A program made the position numbers and the translations under genes. Below the pieces are notes generated by a model. That model ran no database searches and was not told the DNA's origin. It saw only the letters and a program-made list of their open reading frames with translations. A stretch of DNA of 64,000 nt from Paraphysoderma sedebokerense (lineage: Eukaryota; Blastocladiomycota; Physodermatomycetes; Physodermatales; Physodermataceae), in contig JAHLJZ010000001.1 in the NCBI GenBank assembly GCA_025602915.1, forward strand, positions 868,001-932,000, read 5' to 3'. Each line of letters opens with the position of its first letter. The first letter of the stretch is position 1. Positions 20,270-33,722 of this stretch are shown here, piece by piece.

Positions 20270-22131
20270 CAACCACGGCGCTTCCTTGGATAGGGCCCGC
20301 GCCATTCTTTCTACCTATTCAGTCAATAGCCCGGTGGATAATTTAATTCAATTCAAATCGTTGTATAATTCATTAGATACCCGTAGTAAGGTAAAGCTAT
20401 GGCAAAATGGTGACTTGACCCTTCTACTTATCATTTGAATCAAAACACTCATCTGTCGGGTGTGGTTGCTGGTAAAGTCCGCGGTGGCTCATATGCATTC
20501 TTTTTTAATAGACTACTCTCCGAAAACGATTACAAGATTTGCGAAAGGCCTTGTCAAAGAAGAATGGGGTTTGGCATTTTTAATAAATCTTCGGGCAGAT
20601 ATTCTGGTATTTCACTTATTCTGTGTCACGACAGATTTTTCTTCGCTGGTCTAATCGTAGGGCTTCCTTGTAGCGAAATATCAAATCCCCGAGAGTTCCA
20701 AACGTCCCGACGAATTTACCGATATCTGATTTACTGAAGAACGTCATCTCTGGACCCCTTTTCAAGAATCTATCACTTCAGATACTTTCCCCAGACTCAC
20801 CTTCTGAACTCTTGAATAAAGTTCGTACCACATCTGCCCGGTCGCAAAGTCTTCTTGTCTTTGTAAATCTCACCTCAACTTTCCACTTTAGATCATTAAG
20901 TACGAAGCCGTTCATCCTATCCCTTCCATGTCCCACTTACATCAACGAATGGGGCCGAATCGCAGAATATATAGCTTCCTTCATCCGCGGATACCGACTG
21001 AACCGCTTTGTTTCGTCGAAGTAGCGTTCACTGATCGAATTTCTGACAATATCAAAGACATTATCGACGAGAATATTACTGTTGACAATACCAACAATTG
21101 CAATACCGCAGTTTTCTATTCCATTAATTCACCTCAAAAAGGCAAGCCCTCAGACATCTTCAATTTTAATGGTGATTCCTTCACCCCTCAGGCTAACCTT
21201 TCATACTCTTGTTCTGCTCGAAATTTACGAACCCATTACACCTGGATTTTTGATCGAAAAAATTAGGACTTTCGGGTATTGACCTAGGCGCGTCCCTTCT
21301 CAAACAAACACTTGACCAGCTGTCACAAACAGATCCTCAAATCACTACCTTTACCACACTTTCCCCGATACCCTCCTTTCATTCTTGGCTGATTCATTTC
21401 TTGGTGTCTAATTCTTCGAAATCAGTTAGACAAGTGATACCGACTGCGACAGAAAACCTTCAAGGATGGGGCGATGTGACTTTGGGTGAAGTCGAGAGAA
21501 TACTGGAATGCCGAGGATGGTTGAACGAAACTAAATCCGGGGTACCAAACACGTCAGTGGAAACTAAAAGGTCAGTAAAAGATCTGTTGATGTCACTTTG
21601 TAGACATTACATTGTGAATGTTAAATCCGGTGGACCAAATTCAGGAGCTTTCGATCCTGTTGGTAAGTTGCTTTCTCTGCTTCACATGTATTCACTGACG
21701 ATGACATTAACGATCCATCTGATTCATATATACATCTTTGGATGAAATTCGATCTTTCATCTTCTCAATTCATTTGGAATTAAATCCACACTGAAATTTC
21801 TATTGAATCGAATAGCCAATTTTCATCTCCGTAACGGAGCATGTCTGTATAGACTTAACTGGATGGGTGATACATCAAGTACCTATTTTTCCTACACTCC
21901 CCTTTTTTCATTCTCCACCTTTAATAATCTCTCCATCGCAGTATACTGACCTTGATCTTTTAAATCAAAATCTTCACACACAAAAAAGAAAAAGGACTGT
22001 TAACTTCTTACTCTATCATGGCAAATTATCTTTACCATGTACCGTCTCTTTCTTTGAATTCTCAAAAGTACGTAGAAAATGGTACAGTCGTGGAATGTCA
22101 AAATATCAAAATCGGGAAAGCTAAATTGTGA
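20259..22131 (+). CDS. Malonyl-CoA decarboxylase, peroxisomal
   Basis: Converts malonyl-CoA to acetyl-CoA and CO2. Seven exons keep frame: 20259-20390, 20478-20606, 20674-20820, 20892-21141, 21267-21662, 21816-21878 and 21995-22131, about 417 residues. Family landmarks: GLAFLINLRADIL, EAVHPI, RIYSFLHPRIPTEPLCFVEV, TAVFYSINSPQKGLSGIDLG, FTTLSPIPSFHSWL (catalytic Ser-rich loop), DPVANFHLRNGACLYRLNW and SIMANYLY. The catalytic-domain His and Ser regions look intact. The protein ends AKL, a type 1 peroxisome signal, and the N-terminus lacks an obvious mitochondrial presequence. Intron 4 starts GC rather than GT (AAG|GCAAGC). The acceptor of intron 6 is purine-rich and less sure. Start at 20259 chosen because the first ATG (20240) opens only a nine-codon frame. 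Confidence 0.9.
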
Positions 22132-23157
22132 GAAAATAATTTTTGAGAGATCGTGTCAAGTGGATGAATTATAATTGCATGAGAAATATAGCGTAATATG
22201 TAGAACCGCGATGCAAATTTTCGTAATGCTTTAATATAGAATATCGAATGAACGAAGAATAGATTGAAAATTTCAATGGAAAAGGGCTAAACTATAGTTG
22301 ATAACAATACAGGTTTATTTGTTTGTTTTTCAAAATGCAATCATCGGCCACACAAAATTAAGCCCACAAGTCATCCCCGTTCTCCCACCTCTAGAAACCC
22401 CACAAAATGAAAAAGGAACAAGATTATTTAAATGTATAAACCACGCAATCATCAAATCCATCAATCAAAAAGAACGACACCGAATCCAATTAAATCTGTC
22501 ACCTCGAACAACCTCAAACCTTTTCTTTAATTCCGCTACGTTATTTACCTAAAATTGTTCATCACCGGGGGGTAACCAAACAAATGTAGATAAAGAAGTA
22601 AAAGAATTATAAACAAAAATAAGAGGAACAGTATGTACAGGGAAAATGAGAATTAAAAGAATACATGAAAGAAAAAGGTAAGATTGAATCGAAAGTTCAG
22701 AGTATAAGAGGAAACGGTATATCTGCTTAGTCAACCTGCTTCTACCATATTTAAACCTTAATTAATCTGTTGACATTCCAATTTTCATCACATCAGTCCC
22801 AGCCATCTTTCAGTGAAAAGAAAAATCTAACGCCCTCGCCAATCATAATCATTAATCTAACATTTCGTCGTTACAGCTTTCGCGAGCCACGGTTCAAACT
22901 ATTCAATGCCGGATATATAATAATACAAGAACAGAAAGGATAATAGTAGAAACAAAGTAAAATGTACGATTTGCGAAGACAAGGAAAAAGAAAAAAGGTA
23001 GTATCGACCTGCCATCGATCTGAATTGAGCAAAAATAGAAGTGTAAAGTCATAAACAATTGGTTCATTAAAATAAAGTTCTATATGAAGTATAAAGTTTT
23101 TGCTAATTCCGATGACCACTCGCAAGTTCCACGAGGCTGTATTTGCAGTTCCGAATT
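22132..23157. other. 3' intergenic stretch between convergent genes
   Basis: About 1 kb between the stop codons of malonyl-CoA decarboxylase and the GATA factor. AT-rich, with scattered AATAAA-like words fitting 3' UTRs from both sides. Short frames exist on both strands but none shows a domain, codon bias or splice pattern that I would trust. Confidence 0.55.
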
Positions 23158-25733
23158 TTACAAATTTCCATTCCTATTAACGTTACCATCGTTCAAATTA
23201 TCTTGAGGAGTCGGGACGAACCACACGTAGCTTCCGTTGACAGAAACCAAAGAGCCGAGGGAAAGATCTAGGGGTAGTGCAAGTTGAGGGGTCATTGCAG
23301 ATCCGGGGGTGCTACTTGGATTATAGGAAGGTAAATTGATGACGCTATTGGGTGTGGTAGCCGCAGACGAGAAGTTATTCATCACAGGATTCGGTAAGGT
23401 GAATTGGGATGTTAAAAGTGATGTGTTCGAAGCTTGAGATTGTGGAAGTGTAAGAGAGAAAGATTGGGTCGGGATTGACGACTGCGATTGTTGAGTGGGC
23501 GATATATGGTCTCCCGAAGATTGACCGGACATAGCACTATTCATGGGTTGACTAAAATACGGATTAGTTTGAGTCTGTGGAATGGCAATAGATGTCGAAT
23601 AAGGTGACTGAACTATCGATTGCTGGGGCAGGGTTTGACCGACGTACGATGCCGTGTTAATGGTGAGTGAAGTCGACGGCTGAGATGAATTTGCACGAGG
23701 GAGAGCAGCATTCCGAGGATCAACTTTCATCTTCTTCGAGTTCTCTGTTGTTTCTCTTTCAGTTTCTTTTCGCTTCTTTGCCTTTTCCCGAACAACTTGT
23801 TGAACTGATTCCGCTTTGTCTTCGACAGAAGTGCTCCTGCGAGATTCATACTTGGGTCGCACCGTTGAATCATCAGTAAATGTCTCCATCTTAACAGCAT
23901 CCAATTTCGCTTGAGCAGACTTTCGAGCACGCCTGGAGGACTCACTATGCTTATTTAGTTGAGACGGAGCCTGCGCAGAACTAGCCGCTTGACGTTCCCT
24001 GGTTCTCTTTTTAATGACGTCCGTTTTCATATGCAGAGGCCTGGCTTTACTGTGGAGTTTGTAGCTAATAGATGCAGTGTTATTTCAAGTCGCTTTCGCG
24101 GAAGAAGGAGCTGTTTGACTTACTATAATCCACAAGCATTACAAAGAACGTGTCCTTCATCGTTACGACGCCATAATGGTGTGTTTGTCGTGGCACAGTT
24201 GTGACATGTTGGCGGTGGTCCAGCTAATTCTGCACCGTCTTTGGATTTCAGATTTGGGCGGAGGTTGAGTGGTCGAGGCTGGTGGTGAAGTTTGAGGCTA
24301 CGAGAATGGAAGAGTAAGTATACACATGTCTATGTAGTCTTCAGACTAAAGGAAGATTAGGACATACTATAAACCGCACGCATTACACAACAGTTCGTCT
24401 TGGTCGGATCTGCGCCAAAGGGGAGTTGAGGTAACGCCACAATTTGAGCACATCATCTTCTCATCCCTAGGGGCGGCACTAGGTAGCTTCTTAGGCTTAT
24501 TGGTGGTTTTTATGATGGAATTACTTTCGGATGTCACATTATGTTGGTGAGAAACACACTCAGGATCGGAGTGACACTTCTGCGTTGAAGTTGGATCAGA
24601 CTGTGCGACGGGTTCAAAGCGGGATTCTTGTTCTGAAAGATGCGATGTTTGTATTGAGGATGAGATATTTTGCTCGAGGCTCGACGGAACAGCCGCATTG
24701 GTGCTAAGCATGTTGTTCTTGCTTTGAACAGCAGCAGGAGAGGTATCAATCGGCGAAGCAAAGTCGTTTCCAAATCCAATCTCCGATAGCATCCAATCCC
24801 ATGGAATGCTAAAATCCATATTCAAGAAGTCAAACGTACTATCCATAGAACCAGACGGAAGGACATCGAGGTTGAGACTATGCAAATTGTGAAGATTAGG
24901 GAAAGCCTGTGGTGCGCTTGGCTGTGGATCTATAGGTGATGTGACAGCTGGCAGAGCGGTAGCATTTTGACTAGATTCGGAGGAAGAGACAATGAAAGAC
25001 GACCAGTCGTCTTCTGATTTTTGCTGTTGAGTGTGTTCGGCATTGGGAGTAGTCGCGACTGGGTGAGAAGATACCGGTTGTTGTGGTTCAGCTTGTGCGT
25101 TCGATGAAGTGCCGCTATTCGGAATATAAATAGACGTCATCTGTGATGTCGGAGAAGAAGAGGATTCTAAGCTAACATCTTCTTCCTTGGCAATTTCCGC
25201 ATCCGTATCCTTGTCTTTGGGAGGTTCGGAGTCGTCTTTGGCAAATTTTCGGACTACGCCTTTTCCTACTTTTTGCAAGACATCTTTTCCATCGCCACCC
25301 ACACTAGTAACTATCATTTGATGCAAGAACCACAACCGCCAAGAGAGATTTTCCAGGCGACTAAACCGGATATTTTTTTTTTTTGTTCGATTCACGAATG
25401 CCGACGCACAACAGACAGGAGATAAGAATTTTTCAAAAGAAAACAGCGAATCGTATCAAAACGTCAGTACAATGTTTGATCATGCTCATAGAAAACGATA
25501 ACCATAATGTCTAGCAGATGGTTACCAGAGAAAACACAAACAAAAAATTTTGCGTAATCTACCCCGCAACTCGTGCAAGAAGAAATAACAGCTAGGACAA
25601 TTTACCTTCCCTCGACGAGAGAGTTTTTGACTTTTGTGAAGACTCTCCATGTCGTCGGCAATTCCTCGGGTTCTAGTTCGGTGAGTGGAGAGAAAGCGTC
25701 GGGACCGTTTGTTCTCAACAACGGGCCAGGCAT
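23158..25733 (-). CDS. GATA transcription factor with two zinc fingers and fungal N-terminal motif
   Basis: Exon 1 starts at 25733 ([17 protein letters not shown]) and carries [16 protein letters not shown]; a GT-AG intron (25605 to about 25361) joins it to [15 protein letters not shown], the bipartite motif (DUF1752) found at the N-terminus of fungal nitrogen-type GATA factors. A long Ser/Gln-rich, partly acidic middle follows. Finger 1 is [20 protein letters not shown] to LCNACGL; finger 2 is [19 protein letters not shown] to LCNACGL, then [15 protein letters not shown]. Both fingers have the C-x2-C-x17-C-x2-C pattern, and in both the intron falls after the second base of the Tyr codon following CNACGL (donors below 24368 and 24124). 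The C-terminus is Ser/Gln/Asn-rich. It should bind GATA sites; the linker lacks the Cys-rich block of SreA-type iron regulators. Target pathway unknown. Confidence 0.9.
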
Positions 25734-27650
25734 TTGGGTAAGCTGCGGATCTGGATGTACGGGCGGTGGGGGGCTAAGCAGGGAGCGCGGAGAAGAGAGT
25801 GTGGGATGGAGGGTGTGGGAGTGTGAGTCTGCGGGAGGGGGATAGCGACGGAATCAGAGTGTTGATGTGCTGTGATGTGCTGTGATGGAGAGGGAGCAGG
25901 AGAGGGAGTCGCTTTCTTTCTCAGAGCAAGTTTCTGCGCAGAGCAACAAACCACTCTGAAACTGTCCGCGCCCTGCAATTATATCGCATATGCCTCTCTT
26001 GGCCTTCTCGCCGACACTCCCCCCGCAACCACAATACAGCCAATACTCCCCCGCACAATGTCGCATTCTTCAGAAAAAATTGGCCTCTGATTATCGGAAC
26101 GTTTTGCCCTGTGCCGCTAGTTTATCTTGACGTCCCGTGAAACATGAGAACGTTCGTTTTTTATCTTAATTAAATTCACCAAGAATCTGACACATAGCAC
26201 ATTGCAATTTGCCAATGAGTACATTCTTGACTTTGGGCCTGTCATTTCGAGTTTTGGAGTGCTCCACACACCAAAGGCCGAGGCGCGAATTGCCAAAGGG
26301 TGGGGCCGGCCGCTGGAGTTAGGAAAGAGCACACACAGTGAACTAATAATGATGAGTCTGGTATCAAAGTATACACCGGCTCCGTCATTTCGTTCATATG
26401 AATGCATACCGAACTCTGAAACTACGATAAAAGCATGCGACATCGGTCAGATTTTACCCCTTTCTCAGTGCAATACGATTGATAAAGTGAACTTGATGCC
26501 GAAACAGTGGAGTTTAACCTGACAAGGAACCAACGATCTCAATAAGATGAGGCACCTGACATTTATATACCACATTGTCAGTACATCAACATAGTTTTCC
26601 CAATTACTGACATATCCTTTGGCCACCCTCGGATGCTTAGGTCCTGCACTATTACTTTCTCTCTGTTCAATACATTTTCCACTCCCGTTCAAATCTCAAT
26701 AAGCACGTTGAGCAATGATTGCGCTAGCTTACGGACGCAATCAGATAGCATGGCAAAGTGAAGGGACAATGTAATTTCTGCAATGATCGCACCTCAATAA
26801 ACGATTTCTGCACATCGTGATTCGTCGCAAGGCAAATTCATTTCTTCATCGTCACACAACTTCCACTGTTATAAACCGCACTATTCGCATCTAAAAGCAA
26901 CAGCCGGCAAAAATCCACAAGTCCATATCCACGATTATTGGTGGCAGTATGGACGTTACGATGGAAACCGCTTATGAGACAATGATTCAACGTAACCATG
27001 CTTTAATATCAGAGCACATTTCGCACACAGTGCCTCCGTTTTTTTTACAATCTTTTGCACTTTTGACAATATTGTTTATCAATTTCTTTGTTGTGATATA
27101 GCTAGTAGAGGACCAGAGAAAGATTTGAATTGAAATTTGAGGCGGTTAACATCTTACCGACTGTGTACTGTCGTATCCATGGATATTTTGTGAATAATCA
27201 GACTTGCTTAGCATTCGACCTTCACATTCCAAATTATCCTATCCCGCAAAGTGAGCAGCCCATACATGTGTTGATGCCATTATCAATTTTAATTCCGAAA
27301 TTAATGTTCAAAATGACACCAGCAAAATGAGCCGTTGGAAACTTGGAACAGCGCACGGCCGTGTTAGCCTAGCAGCCAACTTCCTCGACATTTACCCCAT
27401 TCCCAGAAGAACTCGCATCTTATCATTAGAGCAGTAGCATTTCCAAGGGAACTTCATCACATCCAGAGAGTTGCATCCCATCATTTAGAAGTATTCTGAG
27501 AGTATATATTCCCAGACACCCAGACACCTTGAGACCGCCGTCTGTCGACTTTCCTTTGACTGCCTCTCTCGTCCGTTTCTCCTCCTCTTCCGTACCCAAA
27601 TCACCGTAAAGTCGTAACTCTCACCCCGTTAGACCTCATTAAAATCAAAT
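25734..27650. other. 1.9 kb without a convincing gene
   Basis: This lies between the divergent GATA factor and VPS4 starts, so it holds both promoters. The part at 25740-25930 is GA/GT-rich on the plus strand and matches a TC-rich leader of the GATA gene. At 26190-26520 open frames of just over 100 codons overlap on both strands, with locally higher GC near 26250-26320; neither frame matches a family I know, and neither has clear splice partners. Just upstream of VPS4 (27540-27640) the plus strand is pyrimidine-rich. No tRNA-like cloverleaf or repeat stood out. Confidence 0.5.
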
Positions 27651-29713
<2,063 letters not shown>

Positions 29714-29897
29714 AAAGTGTTGCGAGAATTTTCTTGTAACATGAATGACGTTAATAATTAGGATAAATCGACCTTCTTGTCGTTGTCATGAGCCCTGTAA
29801 ATCAACAATTCAAATACAATCGTATCTACAGCATACTATAAGTTAAATCAACTTTATCATCTTTAATTTTCAATCATATTAATCATGCAGATAAAAA

Positions 29898-32326
29898 TTA
29901 ATTTACAATACTGGTTCCAAATAATTTATACCGTACAACCCAATCTCTTTCATCTTCCCCTTCTCTCGTTCCACCTTCTTTACCTGGAACTCTATAACTC
30001 ACCACACAAACATCAAACCATCGATTCGCTCCCGAAAATGACACCGCCTCATCGTCATGTATATTATCCGTCTCATCGTTGTTATTACCTGATTGACCCA
30101 ATTCATGATCCACGCTTTGTAATAGGTGCGCGTTTATGTTATTATCTGTGAAACTTGAGGTCGATGAAGTAAATGACGAAGCGGACGATTCCGGAGTGGT
30201 ATTCGTAGACTGGTTAAACAATTTAGATAAATATCGGCCAAGTTTTTGCAGTCCCCGGGAGTCGTTGTATAAACTGTAACAAAATGAATATTAAATGAAT
30301 GCATAGCATGAATAAAACGATCAAAGTACTTACTTGGTCGGTTTTAATCCTCTCAAAAATTGAGTCTATTGAAAGGTTAGTCAATTCGACAATGGTGATT
30401 CTTTTTGAAAATAAGGGCAAAGAAAATCTATATGTACCGCTTCATCCCCGTGTATTATGATGGGTAGATATTCTCCAGAATCATCAGTTACGAGGATAGA
30501 AAACATAAAGATATAGGCTTGATCATTTAATAGCTGTTTACATGTGGGACAGGATTCCGGTGGATTTGGTGACGGTGGAAAACTATCAACAGTTTTACGT
30601 ATGAGTGACGCTTGATGGATATAAGTATGGGATAATCAATAGCAATTGAATGTACCTTTGTTGGCAAGGTTTGCAGAACGGCCGAGTTAATTCTTGAAGA
30701 TTAGTTGGTTGGAAAGCCATCAACTTCACTTTGAGTCGATATTTATTGGGAACCTGTGAATAGTGGTTAAGACCGTTATTCTAAATGCAAGTTAATAGAC
30801 TATTTTACCGTTTCAGACTCTAAAACCGACTTGATGGATGTGACAATCTGGGAAGGATGGGCGATATCTGAATGTCAAAGTGAGTTCAAGTCTTGATCCA
30901 ACTCTAGGAAATCCGGTTCTTCATTACCTGTAACAGCTCGGCGGATATCTTCCGCACGAGACGGCAACTGTTTGCGTAACAATTCGGCCCTTCGCCTGAA
31001 GCAGTCTAATAAGCACCAAAAATGCAGAATTGGGGAAGCGTAATCACTTACCTATTCAAATCCTTGATTAGGGGGTGAGTAGCATCTAAAACTTCAACCG
31101 TCATATCTTTTCGGCCGGGGCCTCTGTTACCATGCAACACAGCTTCAACCATTCCCCCATTTTTGGAATACTTCGCTTTCACCCCAGACAACTTTATATA
31201 CTGACCCTCCCGAAACGATCGACTAATTTCGGCGTTGTCGTCCCAAAATACTACTTGTAAGACCTGACTAGATTCTAGCTCAATGGGACCTAGCTGATAC
31301 GTTTCAATCGACCTGTAGAGCGAGATAGCAAAGACTAAGTCGAGGATTGATCATGCTACTCTATACCAATGTAAAGACTTCCTCGAGAAGCGAGTTTGAC
31401 GTAAAATCCGTCACTCGGATAAAATTCATATTCGGTTTCGCAAAATCTATATTGACAATCTGAACAATCTATGTGCCATCAAATGAGATAAGTCAAACCA
31501 CTGATAAAGAATCAAACTAGAACTACTTACATGACACACAAGTTCAAAAGTCACACCAACTTGAATTTCCGAAATCTTCAACAAAGGCCTCGAAGATTTT
31601 TTCAGATTTTGTGCACCATCTTTCGGATTGGCATTTTCTTTTGATACAATATTCTCAGAGTCAGACGTGAATAAAGTAATCTTTGAAGGCTCCTCTGCTT
31701 CAATCGAAGATTTGGAAAGCGGATTCGCCGGTTCGCTTGACCACCATTCTCTCAGTTCTCTGACTAAACATTCATGTCGATTCGATACGATGGGATAGCA
31801 TTTTCCTCTAGTGTCACATGCTCGAGGTTTGAAGCTACTTCCAACTTCTCCTGAAAAGACCATGAAACTAGTTCGCCAATTCGAGAGTCCTTGAAGTTTG
31901 TCCCCGTGTGTCTGAATCTATGGCATCCCAAAGAAACAAAATCAGCATGATTTCTTCAGATGAAACATACATGACAACATGGGGAATGGCAGTACGGACC
32001 GTCAAACATTCCACTGCTAGAATTTCTCCGCAACAGCGTATGTCTGGAAACTGTTCGGGAAGCCGACGGAATATGTTGATTAGAAAACCATTTGTAGCAT
32101 CAGGTTTCGTTGGATCAACGATTACAACAGACGCAAAAGAATCTATCCACAACTATTTTTAGATTCACAAATCGCATGAGTGTGTCAGTAAATGATAATG
32201 ATGGACTTTACCACTCCCCCGAGTTGGTGAAGGCTCTTTATAGGAAACGATTACTCCTAATACGCAGGCATGCTTCTGTGGCTTCACTTCCGATAGCAAT
32301 TGATAATGGTCCGGTTGATTCGACAT
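29898..32326 (-). CDS. POT1: POT1 telomere single-strand-binding protein
   Basis: Protection of telomeres 1 binds the single-stranded G-rich telomere overhang through OB folds. The N-terminal OB starts KHACVLGVIVSYKEPSP and continues SFASVVIVDPTKPDA. The second OB region holds VVFWDDNAE, FREGQYIKLSG and ALHGN-like VLHGNRGPGRK. The third has NKYRLKVKLMAFQPTNLQ followed by CxxC pairs (FCKPCQQ and CPTCKQ), as in the zinc-bearing OB3 of animal POT1, then IIIHGDEA and the ending WFDVCVVSYRV plus LFGTSIV, matching the human C-terminus. About ten short exons. Start: ATG at 32326 (MSNQPDHYQ) is preferred; in-frame ATGs at 32347 and 32359 are alternatives. It diverges from a small coiled-coil gene starting at 32402. 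Identity rests on matching segments in order along the whole length. Confidence 0.86.
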
Positions 32327-32401
32327 GTTCAAAATTTGCCGGCTCATCGTAGTCTCCATACCTTTGATTTGATGCACGATCTAATAATCTTGTGAAATGT
32401 G
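32327..32401. promoter_or_regulatory. Very short divergent start interval, POT1 and coiled-coil gene
   Basis: At most 75 bp, and 42 bp if POT1 begins at its farthest upstream ATG (32359), lie between two divergent start codons. Both 5' UTRs and core promoters must overlap each other or lie in coding sequence. No TATA-like box is evident. The start of the plus gene is itself uncertain. Confidence 0.4.
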
Positions 32402-32964
32402 ATGTGTTTTGGGCGGCCGCAGAATGCCAACTCGCTTTCGCGACCACTTTGGCCACTGCAGGATTCCCAACGCTCACAGAATTATCTGTCCACTTCAACG
32501 CAGCACATTCATGGTAACTTCTTTGAGCTGTCTATCACACACTAAATGTTATCTGTTCAAAGTACAACAAGTAACGGGCAAGACCCTGAGGTCTTGAAGT
32601 ATCTATCGTTCCCTTTGTGACGTCGCAATTTTCTGTCCTTGTCCGCTAATTTTTTTAAACAACAGAACCATTAAGTCTATCAATCAACTTCATCAGCAGA
32701 TTTATGCTTCAATCGAATCAGTTCAAAAGCTTGTGAGCGAACAGCAAAAATTGCTGGATATTTACAAGTTGGGTGCTCTTATTGATATCGGATGGCGAAG
32801 CTCGTGTACTCATTTATTATATATCCATTCCATGCCACAGAAAACCACAGGACTTCCAATCAAATGAAAATTCGGACACTTCAGACGATGTTCCCCGATC
32901 GAAACCTATTCTTAAACGTTTACCTCACAAATTTGTCGCGACGTACAACGAATTCCTGGAGTAA
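32402..32964 (+). CDS. Small coiled-coil protein, unrecognised
   Basis: Three exons can be read: one from ATG at 32402 (MCFGRPQNANSLSRPL) to a GT donor near 32514, one beginning at an acceptor near 32665 (TIKSINQLHQQIYASIE), and a last one ending FVATYNEFLE at 32964. The middle segment SIESVQKLVSEQQKLLDIYK is a clear heptad coiled coil. Predicted length about 115 residues. Small coiled-coil proteins of this kind occur in BLOC/BORC, kinetochore and Mediator complexes, but I see no diagnostic motif. The first exon is the weakest part. The next gene starts 34 bp after the stop on the same strand; the two might be one transcript. Confidence 0.45.
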
Positions 32965-32998
32965 CTTGAATTTTTAGTGTCCACTAGCGTGAACAAGA

Positions 32999-33652
32999 AT
33001 GGTATCTGACTTCGATATACTTAGAACTGCCAGATTATTAAAACGGGAAAGTAATAGTGTTGAAATGGAATCGAACAAGTTTTTATCTAAATTGAACCGA
33101 ATCGGGGTATGACTCTTTTATTCTAAAACAGATTCCCTCTCAGCCTAATTCATTTTTAAATCTTTAGGACACAAGGGAAAGCAGACTGCCAAGTGTGGTG
33201 GAGGAGGCTTTGGGTTTAAGGCTAGGGCAACTAGAGAGACTCATTAACGAGAATTTAGAGATCAAAGGTCGGATTCATTTTCACTCCAATAGTACCTTCT
33301 GATTTCTGCTCACGGCACGTTTTACCTTTTAGGCTTGACTAAAAATGAAAATAGTAAGGAACATGTACAGAGGATTGAGAGAATTCTACGGAAAATTGAA
33401 TCCTTCATGAAAGACATCTTGATGTCGCGAAACTTATACGACAACCCTACCCGTCCCTCATCTTCGGCTATCCCAATAGGCTCTTCAGATCTCCATTCAC
33501 GAAACGATATACCGGATACTGTTACTGTCGTAGTGGAGTACACGGATCCTGAGCAGTTACAACGCATTGCTCAATTACGCTGCGAAATTGCAATGGAAGA
33601 AGTCATGCACCAAGCACAAATTTTGACAGATAATTTATACAAAGGCAATTAA
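32999..33652 (+). CDS. Small coiled-coil protein, unrecognised
   Basis: Starts at ATG 32999 (MVSDFDILRTARLLK). Three exons joined by two short GT-AG introns (about 33106-33168 and 33267-33332) give about 170 residues. Most of the chain is helical: SNKFLSKLNRI, ALGLRLGQLERLINENLEI, then HVQRIERILRKIESFMKDIL, and at the end QLQRIAQLRCEIAMEEVMHQ. No membrane segment and no known domain. The close upstream neighbour is also a coiled-coil protein, so both could be parts of one complex or one misread gene. It ends 70 bp from the convergent Kre9-like gene. Confidence 0.6.
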
Positions 33653-33722
33653 TATGGTTATAATTAGGATATTATAGAAACAATAATACTATACAAAACT
33701 TTCAACTATATCTAACAATGCT

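Noticed and set aside
32238-32498. 86-codon minus-strand frame overlapping the POT1 start and the opposite coiled-coil exon
   Set aside because: It overlaps the well-supported POT1 first exon in another frame and has no family match; read as a shadow.
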